From the NCBI RefSeq assembly GCF_018402285.1, contig NZ_JAGYJH010000003.1, positions 248,001-312,000 of the forward strand: a DNA stretch of 64,000 nt, read 5' to 3'. Below the pieces are notes generated by a model. That model made no database searches. It was given only the letters and a program-made list of their open reading frames with translations, and had not been told where the DNA came from. Source of the DNA: Hyphomonas sp. (lineage in GTDB: Bacteria > Pseudomonadota > Alphaproteobacteria > Caulobacterales > Hyphomonadaceae). This document shows, one piece after another, positions 8,723 through 17,427 of the stretch (position 1 is the first letter of the stretch; each line of letters begins with the position of its first letter). A program made the translations under genes and the position numbers.

Positions 8723-10312
8723 CTATTCTTCAGAGACCGGCGCCGGAATGAGGCCGATGGCCCGGCCCATGACATGGAAGATCTCGTTCTGCTCGATCAC
8801 GCCGGAGATGAGGTTGGCGCCCGGACCGGAGGCGAAGGCGGCCACGTCTTCGCCGGCATGGGTTTCCGAATAGAGCGGGACAAGGGATTGCTGGCGGAAG
8901 TCCGGCGTGCTGGTGTCGATGCCGGTGAGGTCATAGCGCTTGCAATCATATACAGGCTTTCCCTCTTCGTCCTTGCCGGTTTCGCGGCATGCGCCGGGGC
9001 CGTTGGCATAGGAGAGGGTGGTGTAGGGCATGCCGTCGGCGCCGAGTGATGCGCCCTCGGCAGAAGCGCCGGCTGTCACGATGCCAAGGATCGGGTTTCC
9101 GCGCTGGGGATAGCCGTTGATCGTCAGCGTGTGGGAATGGTCTGCCGTAACGATGATCAGCGTGTCTTCGCGGCTGGTGATCTCAAGAGCTGCCGCTACC
9201 GCAGCGTCAAAGGCGAGCGTGTCTTCGAGCGCGCGGATGGCGTTGCCGCCGTGATGTGCATGGTCGATCCTGCCGCCCTCGACCATCAGGACAAAGCCCT
9301 CCTCATTGCGCGACAGGCGCGTAATCGCGGCGCGGGTCATCTCCTCCAGGGAAGGTTCGCCGCCCTTGTCTGCTTCCCGGTCGAGTTCGTACTGCATGTG
9401 GGAAGGCTCAAACAGTCCCAGCACTTTTGCGTCCGAAGAAAAGTTTGCCGCGGCAAAGCCGGCCGTGTCGAAAAGGGTGATGCGCTCGCCGCCCTTGGCG
9501 GCCCATTCATCCATCAGGTTGCGGCCATCTGTGCGGTCACCCGTCTGGTCTGCATATTCCGGGTCTGGTGTTTCCTTGGGCAGGAATTTCGACCGGCCGC
9601 CGCCGAGGATCACGTCAAAGTCAGAGGCCGCGCCCTCGATCAGCTGGCGGGCGATGTCCTTGCAGGTATCCGAAGACGCCCCGCGCATGTCGCTGTCGGC
9701 TTCCCAATTACGGTGTGGCACCTTTGCAAAGGTCGCGGCAGGTGTGGCATGGGTGATGCGGGCGGTCGAAATGACGCCCGTTGCAAGCCCTGCGCGATAG
9801 GCAATCTCGAACAGGGTTTCGGCTTCCGTGCCGGGAACGCTCGCGCAATTGCCATAGCCTGCGGCGCTGCCGACATTGAGGACGCCGGATCTGGTCTTGA
9901 GACCGGCCGTCATCGCCGTCGCGGTCGCCGCAGAATCGGAGACCTGGTAGTCATGGCTGTAAGTCTTGGAGAGGGCAGACCAGGGCAGGGTTTCCATGGC
10001 GAGGCGGTAGCTTTCGCCATCTACCCCGGCCGACTGGCCCGCATAGATACGCGCCGCGGTGATCGTGGAGACGCCCATGCCGTCGCCCACGAAGAGGATG
10101 ACATTCTTGGCCGGTTTGACACCGCGCTCGGCGATTCGCAGGTCCACCGCGTCGGCTGCGGATTTGTAATAGGCGTCTTCCGCCTGAACCGGGGGGGGCG
10201 GCGGATCGCCTGCAGGCGCCAGGGTTGCGGGCGCAGTGCCGGTGGCGACGGCGGCAGCGCAGGCGGCAGCCAGGGCGAGCGTGGAGACAAGGGCGGCAAC
10301 GGCCAGGCGCAT
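8723..10312 (-). CDS. Alkaline phosphatase (PhoA family), exported
   Basis: A 529-residue exported phosphomonoesterase that releases phosphate from organic esters in the periplasm or at the cell surface. The N-terminus is a signal peptide (residues 1-18), with a Cys at 18 after LAAA that might be a weak lipobox. Asp77 in FVGDGMG is a metal ligand, Ser127 in VSDSAATATA is the nucleophile, and VTADHSHT supplies late metal ligands. A strong ribosome binding site (AAGGAGGT) precedes the ATG. The 66-base gap to the upstream transporter gene carries only one CTGTCAC half Pho box, so phosphate control is not established. Confidence 0.95.
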   Translation of the reverse strand: MRLAVAALVSTLALAAACAAAVATGTAPATLAPAGDPPPPPVQAEDAYYKSAADAVDLRIAERGVKPAKNVILFVGDGMGVSTITAARIYAGQSAGVDGESYRLAMETLPWSALSKTYSHDYQVSDSAATATAMTAGLKTRSGVLNVGSAAGYGNCASVPGTEAETLFEIAYRAGLATGVISTARITHATPAATFAKVPHRNWEADSDMRGASSDTCKDIARQLIEGAASDFDVILGGGRSKFLPKETPDPEYADQTGDRTDGRNLMDEWAAKGGERITLFDTAGFAAANFSSDAKVLGLFEPSHMQYELDREADKGGEPSLEEMTRAAITRLSRNEEGFVLMVEGGRIDHAHHGGNAIRALEDTLAFDAAVAAALEITSREDTLIIVTADHSHTLTINGYPQRGNPILGIVTAGASAEGASLGADGMPYTTLSYANGPGACRETGKDEEGKPVYDCKRYDLTGIDTSTPDFRQQSLVPLYSETHAGEDVAAFASGPGANLISGVIEQNEIFHVMGRAIGLIPAPVSEE

Positions 10313-10378
10313 GAGGACCTCCTTCAGGCGATGATCACTTCTCCCGCGCTTAACCCAATCCTGTGACAGTGGCGAGAA

Positions 10379-11311
10379 CTATGCCGCCGGCGGGACAGGC
10401 TGTCGCTGTGCCAGCCAGACCGCGACAAGGATCGTGGCCGCGCCCGCAGCCTGAAGGGCTGAGAGCGGTTCGTCGAAGAGCTGCCAGGCGATCGCGGCAG
10501 CGACCACTGGCTGGGCCAGGAGCAGGATCCCGGCAACGGCAGTGTTCGTCCAGCCAAGGCCTGATATGATCAGGCCTTGGCCCATGACATGTGCCACAAT
10601 GGCGAGGAGCAGCGGCACGATGAAGCCGTTGGCGGTCAACGGCAAGACGCGTTCGCCTGCGAGATTGACGATACCAAACGCGACGATTGATTCGACCACA
10701 CTCAGCCAGAAGATGGCTTCGATGCCGCTGAGGTTCCGGCGCCCGAGTTTTGAGAACATCATGTAGCCGGCAACGAAGCCGGCTGCGGCCAGCGCAAAGA
10801 GGTCGCCCTTGAGACCACCCGTGTGCAGCGCCGTTCCGCCCAGCGACAGGGCCGCTGCGCCGGTAATGGCAAGGGCGGCGGCGACAAACCAGTGCATGCC
10901 AGGGCGTTCCTTCAGGAACAGCCAGGCGACCACGCCGACGCCGACATTGCCCAGATTGACAATGAAGGTGGCATTGGAAACGCTCGTCATAGTCAGGGCC
11001 CAGTGCCAGAGGGCGATGTCGATGGCGAAGAAGGTGCCGGCCAGAATGATGAACTTATTGGGCGGCCGGGGCAGGCGGCGGTGGATCAGGAGGGCCAGGC
11101 CGAACAGGATCGGCGTGGCAAAAACATAGCGCCACATGGCAATCGCCTGGGGCCCAAGTTCATTGCCGAATTCATGAATACCGATCCGCAAGCCGATGGG
11201 CGCAAAGCCGATGGCAACGCCCCCGCCCAGAACCATGAGCGGACCCACCCAGTTGCGCGCCGGGGGGAGGGAAACGGGGGCTGGCACAGCAGCGGGAGGG
11301 ATCTGGGTCAT
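10379..11311 (-). CDS. EamA-family (DMT superfamily) transporter
   Basis: A 310-residue inner-membrane protein with about ten hydrophobic segments arranged as two EamA repeats, for example PLMVLGGGVAIGFAPIGLRI near the start and LLAQPVVAAAIAWQLFDEPL near the end, with the typical E-PL after the last-but-one helix. EamA proteins export or import small metabolites, and the substrate cannot be told. Its start overlaps the stop of gluQ by four bases (ATGA), so it is translated in series with that gene. Confidence 0.9.
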   Translation of the reverse strand: MTQIPPAAVPAPVSLPPARNWVGPLMVLGGGVAIGFAPIGLRIGIHEFGNELGPQAIAMWRYVFATPILFGLALLIHRRLPRPPNKFIILAGTFFAIDIALWHWALTMTSVSNATFIVNLGNVGVGVVAWLFLKERPGMHWFVAAALAITGAAALSLGGTALHTGGLKGDLFALAAAGFVAGYMMFSKLGRRNLSGIEAIFWLSVVESIVAFGIVNLAGERVLPLTANGFIVPLLLAIVAHVMGQGLIISGLGWTNTAVAGILLLAQPVVAAAIAWQLFDEPLSALQAAGAATILVAVWLAQRQPVPPAA

Positions 11312-12153
11312 GCGGGCGCTGTCATGGCCCGAATATCTTGCGGCGTCATCCCCTCGGCGCGGAAGGCGACCAGACTTTTGTCAGCGTTGCGTTTGGACAG
11401 CTTCTTGCCATCGGCGCCCAGCAGCAGCCTATGGAAGCGGTAAACTGGCCTTGGCCAGTCCATAAGGGCTTGAAGCAAGGCGTGAATGGCCGTCACTTCC
11501 CGCAGGTCTTCCCCGCGCACGACATGGGTAATGCCCTGAAGGGCATCATCATGGCAGCAGGCCAGGTGATAGCTGGCGGGCGTATCCTTCCGGGCGAGCA
11601 CAACGTCGCCGAAAGGGGAGGGGTCGGCAAGCTGGCGCAGGAGCCCGGCAGGCGTTTCCTCCAGATAGTGCAGGTCCTGCCAGGCCCTCCCCAGCTCCGC
11701 GCGGGCCGCTTCCAGAGACAGGCGCCAGGCAAAAGCGGCATTGTGGACGAGGCGCTGGGCTTCCTCATGGAAGAAGAGCGGGCGGCTGACAAAACGCGCC
11801 TCATCGGGATCGGCGCCCGCAGGCAGGCTGGCGGCGATTTCCCGCCTTGTCCGGAAGCAGCGATAGATCAGGCCGCGCGACTCAAGCCTGCCCAGAACGC
11901 CCCTATAGTCCGCAAAATGATCGGACTGGCGCCGCACAGGGCCATCCCAGGTGAGGCCGAGCCAGGCAAGGTCCTCAAGTATGCCCGCTTCAAATTCGGG
12001 TTTGCAGCGAACCTGATCAATATCTTCAACTCTCAGGCGAACCTTGCCGCCTGCTGCATCTGCTGCAGCCCAGACATTGAAAGCCGACACCGCATGCCCA
12101 AGATGCAGGCGGCCAGTGGGAGAAGGCGCGAAACGCGTGATATAGTGAGACAT
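11308..12153 (-). CDS. gluQ: Glutamyl-Q tRNA(Asp) synthetase
   Basis: Charges glutamate onto the queuosine base at position 34 of tRNA(Asp). It is a truncated paralogue of glutamyl-tRNA synthetase lacking the anticodon-binding domain, and the 281-residue length agrees. FAPSPTGRLHLGHA (8-21) contains the HIGH-type motif and DGKKLSKRN the KMSKS-type motif. The zinc-binding region is unusual: where family members have Tyr-x-Cys-x-Cys followed by a later Cys, this protein has YRCFRTRREI and no later Cys, so only one of the usual ligands remains. The four-base overlap with the EamA gene indicates an operon. Confidence 0.93.
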   Translation of the reverse strand: MSHYITRFAPSPTGRLHLGHAVSAFNVWAAADAAGGKVRLRVEDIDQVRCKPEFEAGILEDLAWLGLTWDGPVRRQSDHFADYRGVLGRLESRGLIYRCFRTRREIAASLPAGADPDEARFVSRPLFFHEEAQRLVHNAAFAWRLSLEAARAELGRAWQDLHYLEETPAGLLRQLADPSPFGDVVLARKDTPASYHLACCHDDALQGITHVVRGEDLREVTAIHALLQALMDWPRPVYRFHRLLLGADGKKLSKRNADKSLVAFRAEGMTPQDIRAMTAPA

Positions 12154-12233
12154 CGGCGCCCTTTAGCGGTGTTTCCCTGTTGCAAGAAACTCGCAGGAAA
12201 CGTATCGCCTTGAACCAGATGAGGTAAACTCCG

Positions 12234-13295
12234 ATGTCGATCTCCGGATGGGCGCAAACTGCAGAAAACTGGCTTGTGACGCATGTGCCCGGCGCCGACT
12301 GGCTTATCCTGTTCGGCGCAGTGATGGCTGTTGTCACGGCGCTTTTATTGGTGATCTGGGTTCTGCGGCTTTCGGTCCGTATCCTCAGCACGCTGGCAAA
12401 TGAAGGCAAGGCGCACGCTGCGCGCCGGCGCAACGCCCCGGGTTTCCGTATCCTGATCGCCCCGCCCGCGGAGGACCGCGCCGCCGGGAAATGGCTCCAT
12501 GCCGCACTTGCGCAATATCTGCCGGTTTTCAGCTTCGGCGCGCCATTCGGCCTCGTCAAAATGGGCGCTATCCGGGGCGGGCTGGAAAGCCGCTCGGTGG
12601 CCCGCGCCCGCAAGCGCATGGCCAAGGCCGATGCAGACATGTTCCTCTGGGCCAGCCGGACCGGCAATGGCGAGCGAGGCTTTGAGCTTCATGGCCTCAG
12701 CCGTGGCGGTGGTCTCACCCCTGCCGAAGCGCGCCTGTTCACCATCGCGCTGCCAGGTTCCCGCAAGGTGCGCTCCGACGATCTTGCCCGCGCGGCGAGC
12801 TATCTGATCACCAAGCAATTACAGCCCGCTTTGAGCGACCCGCAGGCGTTCCGGGCGGAAAAGATCCGCCAGCTGGCGACCGATCTTGACGCCCTTCTGG
12901 CCGGGCAGCCGGCGATTTCGCCGACCTTACGCGCCGAGATCGAGGCTGATTTCTGTGCCTCGGGCGTGCGCGTTGCCGAGGAACTCGGCGATGTGACGCC
13001 GCTCGACAAGGTTATCGTCATGCGCCGCCAGCATCTAGATGCGGCCAGCGAAGCGGCCGACACGGGCAAGGTCATTCAGGCGCGGCTGGAGCTCGGCCGG
13101 GCCCTGATCGTGCGCGCCGAGAAGCAGTTCGACCAGAATGTCGTGCGCGAAGCCATTGCGCAGCTGTCACTGGCGGTTGAAGGCCTGCGGGCTGATCCGA
13201 TGATCCTCAAGGCACAGTCGGCCTCGGACGCGCTTTTCAAGGCGCAATCAATGATCGAGTCCCGCAAGCGGTTCTCGCTGAACTTCGGCTCCTGA
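12234..13295 (+). CDS. Membrane-anchored protein of unknown function
   Basis: A 353-residue protein with one strong N-terminal hydrophobic segment at about 23-46 ([20 protein letters not shown]), followed by a basic RRR cluster, which suggests a cytoplasmic body. Residues about 70-195 hold a mixed alpha/beta region with [17 protein letters not shown], and about 195-353 are helical with weak tetratricopeptide-like character ([18 protein letters not shown]). No motif gives a function. It is divergent from gluQ and ends 12 bases before the convergent msrA stop. Confidence 0.75.
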   Translation: MSISGWAQTAENWLVTHVPGADWLILFGAVMAVVTALLLVIWVLRLSVRILSTLANEGKAHAARRRNAPGFRILIAPPAEDRAAGKWLHAALAQYLPVFSFGAPFGLVKMGAIRGGLESRSVARARKRMAKADADMFLWASRTGNGERGFELHGLSRGGGLTPAEARLFTIALPGSRKVRSDDLARAASYLITKQLQPALSDPQAFRAEKIRQLATDLDALLAGQPAISPTLRAEIEADFCASGVRVAEELGDVTPLDKVIVMRRQHLDAASEAADTGKVIQARLELGRALIVRAEKQFDQNVVREAIAQLSLAVEGLRADPMILKAQSASDALFKAQSMIESRKRFSLNFGS

Positions 13296-13307
13296 TTTTT
13301 ACTGAGT

Positions 13308-13958
13308 TCAGACCGGCTGGGGCAGTGGGCAGATCACGCCCGTTCCGCCGATGCCGCAATAACCGTTCGGGTTCTTGGCGAGATATTGCTGGTGGTAGTC
13401 CTCGGCGAGATAAATCGTGCTGAGCGGTTTGACTTCGCTGGTCACCTTGTCACGGTGGCCTGAAGCGGCGAGCGCCTTCTCATAGTCTGCAATCATCGCG
13501 CGAGCGGTCGTTTCTTGTTCTGGGGAGAGGAAATAGATGGCGGAGCGATATTGTGTGCCAATATCATTTCCCTGACGCATGCCCTGGGTCGGGTCATGGC
13601 TTTCCAGGAAGAGTTTGACCAGGGCAGCAAAGCTGATCTCCTTGGGATCAAACTGCACTTCGACGATTTCTGTGTGCCCGGTGCGGCCAGAGCAGACCTC
13701 TTCATAAGTGGGATTGGGCGTAATGCCGCCGGCATAGCCAACCCGGGTCAGCCAGACGCCGGGAGTTTTCCAGAAGATGCGCTCGGCGCCCCAGAAACAG
13801 CCCAGCCCGAAGATGGCCGTTTCGACGCCCTCGGGCGGGGCTGCTGCGAGCGGCCGGCCAAATACGAAATGCGTCTTGGCAGTTGGAATCGCAGTCTCAC
13901 GACCCTTGAGGGCGGTATCGGCGGTCGGCAGGTCGAGGTTTTTCTTCATGAAGAGCAT
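13308..13958 (-). CDS. msrA: Peptide-methionine (S)-S-oxide reductase A
   Basis: Reduces methionine-S-sulfoxide in oxidised proteins or as free amino acid. The catalytic motif GLGCFWGAE is at about 51-59, with Cys54 as the nucleophile. [13 protein letters not shown] and AEDYHQQYL are further MsrA signatures. [10 protein letters not shown] near the C-terminus supplies a likely resolving cysteine. At 216 residues it has the long N-terminal form seen in many bacteria. AAGGA lies 10 bases before the first ATG; a second ATG three codons later is possible. No MsrB domain or neighbour is present. Confidence 0.96.
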   Translation of the reverse strand: MLFMKKNLDLPTADTALKGRETAIPTAKTHFVFGRPLAAAPPEGVETAIFGLGCFWGAERIFWKTPGVWLTRVGYAGGITPNPTYEEVCSGRTGHTEIVEVQFDPKEISFAALVKLFLESHDPTQGMRQGNDIGTQYRSAIYFLSPEQETTARAMIADYEKALAASGHRDKVTSEVKPLSTIYLAEDYHQQYLAKNPNGYCGIGGTGVICPLPQPV

Positions 13959-14077
13959 GGGCGGGGGTTCCTTCTCTGCAGGCGGATATGGGTATTGATG
14001 AGTTTTATGGCAATCACATGCTTGCGGGGCGGCGGGTCATCCGGTATCTCGCACGCTTCCTGCTTACGGGCCGGAAC

Positions 14078-14165
14078 GGAGAGGTGGCCGAGTGGTCGAA
14101 GGCGCACGCCTGGAAAGTGTGTAGACGGCAACGTCTCCAGGGTTCGAATCCCTGTCTCTCCGCCA
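14078..14165 (+). tRNA. tRNA-Ser(GGA)
   Basis: A long-variable-arm tRNA. The acceptor stem pairs GGAGAGG (14078-14084) with TCTCTCC (14155-14161), followed by discriminator G and encoded CCA (14163-14165). The anticodon stem CACGC/GTGTG encloses CTGGAAA, giving anticodon GGA. The variable arm TAGACGGCAACGTCT is the class II type expected for serine. The T-arm GGTTCGAATCC is standard. An IS481-like end begins about 19 bases downstream, so this tRNA marks the left border of the accessory block. Confidence 0.97.
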
Positions 14166-14183
14166 TATATTCTCTTGTCCGAC

Positions 14184-14227
14184 CCGGACACATAGGTAAC
14201 AGAACGTTCCGGAGAGATAGGTTACAG
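14184..14227. repeat. Terminal direct repeats of an IS481-like element
   Basis: Two 19-base copies, CCGGACACATAGGTAACAG at 14184-14202 and CCGGAGAGATAGGTTACAG at 14209-14227, agree at 16 of 19 positions and are spaced 25 bases start to start. They sit just beyond the 3' end of the transposase remnant, overlapping its stop codon, as transposase-binding ends of this IS type do. They mark the right end of the element in its own orientation. No matching left end is visible. Confidence 0.6.
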
Positions 14228-14656
14228 TTTCGCCCCGAACGGGTTATCGACAGTTTGTAGTGTCCTTGCCTCGAGATCAACATATCCGAGGTCATATTGC
14301 ATGAACGAGACGAGCCAGATGCCGTCCTCGACTTCTTTCAGTCCGACGCGCTGACCGGCGAGCACGGTGGAGATGTTGATTTTCTTCCGGTGCATGCAGA
14401 GGCGTCCGCAGGCAGTGATCAGGGCATCGTGATCGTGGAACGGATACTCGATCTCCGGCAGGCCGCTGAAGGGGCGCGGTGACGGGGTGCAGACGCTCGC
14501 CGGGCAAGCCATGGCGAGCCCTTAATGAGGCCGTTCGGTGTTGAACTCCTGGATGAAGTGATCGAAGCGGTCCTGCTGCTGGAGATGATTTGCGGCGGCG
14601 GGCTTTGTCGTCTCATTCTTCAGGGTGAGATGCATGCGTTCGTAGCGGCGCCAGCC
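14222..14656 (-). pseudogene. 3' remnant of an IS481-like transposase, with an in-frame stop
   Basis: Only the C-terminal third is present. Reading right to left from about 14656, the frame gives ERMHLTL, then KNETTKPAAANHLQQQDRFD, then FIQEFNTERPH. A TAA at 14522-14524 replaces the Glu codon expected in RPHEAL, and the frame continues with MACPASVCTPSPRP, KINISTVLAGQRVGLKEV and DGIWLVSFMQYDLGY to the TGA at 14222. These are hallmark strings of the C-terminal region of IS481-type DDE transposases (from memory of the family). The catalytic core is missing, so the element is immobile. It points toward tRNA-Ser. Confidence 0.85.
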
Positions 14657-14820
14657 AGTATTTTGTCTAGTGTTTCTCGAAGCGTGACAGTAGCTTCACT
14701 ACGCAAGCTCAGGAGGCGGCACGTTTTTTGCGGTTTGACGGCTGGCGCTTTCTGTAATTGGCCGGGCCGGATACGCCAGCCTAGACTGTGGGCATGTTGC
14801 GGAGCCGAAGAATCCACTCA
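14657..14820. other. Junction between IS remnant and glycosyltransferase, non-coding
   Basis: No gene is seen here. It contains an 8-bp inverted repeat, GGCTGGCG (14740-14747) and CGCCAGCC (14774-14781), 26 bases apart, and a T-rich stretch at 14724-14729. The IS homology ends at about 14656 with no visible inverted repeat, so the other half of the element was lost by a deletion joined here. The glycosyltransferase promoter presumably lies in this stretch, but no clear -35/-10 pair was found. Confidence 0.5.
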
Positions 14821-16050
14821 ATGATGAAAAAACTCGTGCGCAAACCTACTGTTGACAATTTGGACGCTGTGGCCGGTGCGCACAGTCAGCAGCCGCCTGA
14901 ACACAGCTTGAAACTCGCTTATTTTGCGGGCGACGCTACGAATCCAACTGTCCGCCTGCGTATTCGCTCGTTCATGCGAAACGCAGTGAATGTGATTGGG
15001 TTCACGTTCCGAAGGGATAAGTTTCACACTGATTTTGTGCCGTTCTGGGAAAACATCGAGCTCGGCCGGACCAAGGATCGCAACTACCTCCAACGCCTGG
15101 GTGCCATTCTCCTCGCCCTAGGTCCGATTTGGCGTAACCGGGCCCAGTTGCGTGATGTAGATGTGCTCTATGCTAGGCTCTTCGATGCAGCTTTCCTTGC
15201 CCTGCTTGCGCGATACCTGCTTCGGCTTGACGCAAAACTGGTCTATGAAATCGAGGATGTTCAGCAGATCTTTTTCAGGAAATCGGTCGCCGCTGAGGTG
15301 TTTAGATTTCTGGAACGCAGAATCCTCGCATCAGCTGATCTCGTTGTCTTGCCCTCGCCTGGCTTTGCTGAAGGTTACCTTCAGCCCATCCAGGGATATG
15401 ACCGCCCCTATTTCTTGCTTGAGAACCGAATCCAGCTTGATGAAATCCCGCTAAATGATGCACCCCCCTCGGCGCGCGCGCAAAAGTGGCGTCAGGAGAC
15501 AGACCGCTGGGTTATCGGTTGGTTTGGAACGCTTCGTTGTCCAAAGAGCATGCGTCTCCTGTCAGAAATCGCTGACAGACTAGGTGACCGGGTTCTCATC
15601 TACACGCGCGGCTACCCCACCGAAACCGGGCTGGACGCGTATATGGAAATCGTCAATCGCCATCCGAACTGGATTTATGAAGGCCCCTACATGATGCCAG
15701 ACGACCTGGAGGATATCTACGGTCGGGTCCATTTCGTCTGGTGCTTAGATTTTCTTGACGAGCGGGGCAATTCTGAACTCCTTTTAGCCTGTCGTATGTA
15801 TCATGGCGGCTATTTCGGCGCCCTGCCGATCGTCGCATCGCAGTCCCAGATGGCGCGCCATCTCAGCCCGCACGGCATCGGCCATCCTGTTTCCGCCCCA
15901 TACGTCGATGATGTATGCTCGCTGATCGAGGGCATGACCCCGGCGCGCTATTATGCCGAGCGTGAGGCGGTCCTTACCCGCCGCGATGAACTCTTCTTGG
16001 AGGACGGTTCGGGCACCAGGGCGCTGCTGGAGCGGATTGCCGGCAAGTGA
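14821..16050 (+). CDS. Glycosyltransferase, GT4-like (GT-B fold)
   Basis: A 409-residue cytoplasmic or membrane-associated glycosyltransferase. DVLYARLFDAAFLALLA and LVYEIEDVQQIFF resemble the N-terminal Rossmann half, and WVIGWFGTLRCPKSMRLL begins the C-terminal nucleotide-sugar half. The usual GT4 E-x7-E is replaced by a weaker pattern around SELLLACRMYHGGYFGALPI. Donor and acceptor are unknown. The start is uncertain: ATG 14821 is used, with in-frame GTG 14788 and ATG 14794 upstream, none with a clear ribosome binding site. Its base composition looks less GC-rich than the flanking core genes, and it sits between an IS remnant and a sulfosugar gene, which suggests acquired surface-polysaccharide functions. 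Confidence 0.8.
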   Translation: MMKKLVRKPTVDNLDAVAGAHSQQPPEHSLKLAYFAGDATNPTVRLRIRSFMRNAVNVIGFTFRRDKFHTDFVPFWENIELGRTKDRNYLQRLGAILLALGPIWRNRAQLRDVDVLYARLFDAAFLALLARYLLRLDAKLVYEIEDVQQIFFRKSVAAEVFRFLERRILASADLVVLPSPGFAEGYLQPIQGYDRPYFLLENRIQLDEIPLNDAPPSARAQKWRQETDRWVIGWFGTLRCPKSMRLLSEIADRLGDRVLIYTRGYPTETGLDAYMEIVNRHPNWIYEGPYMMPDDLEDIYGRVHFVWCLDFLDERGNSELLLACRMYHGGYFGALPIVASQSQMARHLSPHGIGHPVSAPYVDDVCSLIEGMTPARYYAEREAVLTRRDELFLEDGSGTRALLERIAGK

Positions 16051-16126
16051 CACGACACCAGTCAAATACTGGTCGAGAGAGACGCGGAAAGGCCTGACCG
16101 GATCCGGGAGGCATAGAAGCCGAGCG

Positions 16127-17296
16127 TTAACCAGCGAAAACCGCGTCATTTGGATAAAGCTTGGCCAGGTCGACCGCGCTGGCCCGGTCGCGGGCCAGGT
16201 CGATCAGCTCGGCTACGCTCTCCCGATTGATCAGCGTCGGCGATACTCCGAAGTTGAATACGGCGCAATTGCGAGCAGCCAATTCGTTGGCCTCTGGCTC
16301 TGACCTTGGCGATTCCAGCATCGCGATCTGGGAGCCTGATACATCGGCAAAGATATGTGCCAGATCCAGGATCCGCCTGCTTTCCGAGATCTGGTTCACG
16401 ACCTTTACACGCTCGCCAGCGCGCGGCGGTGTGGCAAGCGCACCTTCTATGCACTGCAGAGCGTCCTCAATATGGATGAAGCCGCGCGTCTGCTCGCCGC
16501 TCCCATAGACCGAGATCGGTTTTCCGAGGGCGGCCTGCACTGCGAAGCGGTTCACCACCGTCCCGTAGATCGTGTCATGGTCGAACCGGTTGGCCAAGCG
16601 AGGATCCCGCCGTGTCTCGGCTGTTGTCACGCCCCACACCGTGCCTTGGTGAAGGTCTGTTGCGCGAAGGCCGTTCTTGGCAGCGAAATAGGCCAAGCCA
16701 AGGTGGTCGAGCACTTTGGTGAGATGGTATTTCGAAACCGGGTTGAAGGGGTGCAACATTTCTTGCTCAGGCCCCAACTGACCCTTTGGCCCAACACGGC
16801 GCACTTTGAGGTAGCCCTCCGGAACCTCGTAGCCGAGTGTTTCGTAGCCATACACGCCTATGGAGCCAAGATGGACCAGATGGGCATCAACCCCTGTCTC
16901 GACCAGGGCGGCTGCGATATTGATCGTAGCCATGAGATTGTTGCGAATTGTGTAGCGTCCCGCTGCAGAGGACATCATTGAATAGGGAACCGAGCGCTGT
17001 TCGGCGAAGTGAACGACGGCGTCCGGCCGGAACTCGGCGACCAGGTTTGCGAGCGCGTCAAAATCCTCGGCCACGTCGATCTTGTGGAAAGTAATCGGTC
17101 CCCCCCCCGTTTCGGCCCAGGCCGCGCAGCGTTCCTCCGGCAAAGCGATCGGAATCAGACTGTCTATGTCCTGCTCAAGATCGATGCGCCGCCGGGAGAA
17201 ATTGTCGACGATGGCAACAGTGCCTCCCCGCTCGGACAGCCGCAGAGCCGTGGGCCAGCCACAATATCCATCTCCCCCCAAGATTAAAACACGCAT
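16127..17296 (-). CDS. UDP-sulfoquinovose synthase-like NAD-dependent dehydratase (SQD1/SqdB family)
   Basis: A 389-residue extended SDR that closely follows the SQD1/SqdB pattern. GGDGYCG (8-14) is the NAD motif with the family's YCGW. HFAEQRSVPYSMM (96-108), DLHQGTVWGV, NRFDHDTIYGTVVNRFAVQA and YGSGEQTRGFIHI align with plant SQD1 strings from memory. The active-site YHLTK is Tyr190/Lys194; Ser145 stands where plant SQD1 has Thr. SQD1 converts UDP-glucose and sulfite to UDP-sulfoquinovose, the headgroup donor for sulfolipid or sulfoglycans. The ATG at 17296 was chosen over one 11 codons upstream because GGAG stands 8 bases before it. No sqdC/sqdD/sqdX set is adjacent, so its product probably feeds a glycan made by the neighbouring glycosyltransferase (inference). 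Confidence 0.82.
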   Translation of the reverse strand: MRVLILGGDGYCGWPTALRLSERGGTVAIVDNFSRRRIDLEQDIDSLIPIALPEERCAAWAETGGGPITFHKIDVAEDFDALANLVAEFRPDAVVHFAEQRSVPYSMMSSAAGRYTIRNNLMATINIAAALVETGVDAHLVHLGSIGVYGYETLGYEVPEGYLKVRRVGPKGQLGPEQEMLHPFNPVSKYHLTKVLDHLGLAYFAAKNGLRATDLHQGTVWGVTTAETRRDPRLANRFDHDTIYGTVVNRFAVQAALGKPISVYGSGEQTRGFIHIEDALQCIEGALATPPRAGERVKVVNQISESRRILDLAHIFADVSGSQIAMLESPRSEPEANELAARNCAVFNFGVSPTLINRESVAELIDLARDRASAVDLAKLYPNDAVFAG

Positions 17297-17427
17297 CTCC
17301 AAGGCTCCGTTCTTTAGCTTAAAGGGCATAACAGCAACAGGCGTGCCATAAGAAAGCCAGGGCGCCGGCTGGCATGACCGTCACCGAGTGTTAGGGCTTT
17401 GCTTCCACTCTGCAGCGAGCGCACCCG

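Noticed and set aside
9131..10366. 411-codon open frame on the plus strand opposite alkaline phosphatase
   Set aside because: It lies wholly antisense to a gene with all phosphatase motifs and has no recognisable domain; long antisense frames are usual in GC-rich DNA.
10313..10378. Pho box upstream of alkaline phosphatase
   Set aside because: Only one CTGTCAC half-site is present and the second at 11-base spacing is missing.
14014..14295. Minus-strand frame containing a GFEPWRR-type string across tRNA-Ser
   Set aside because: This is the well-known false protein read from the antisense strand of a tRNA-Ser gene.
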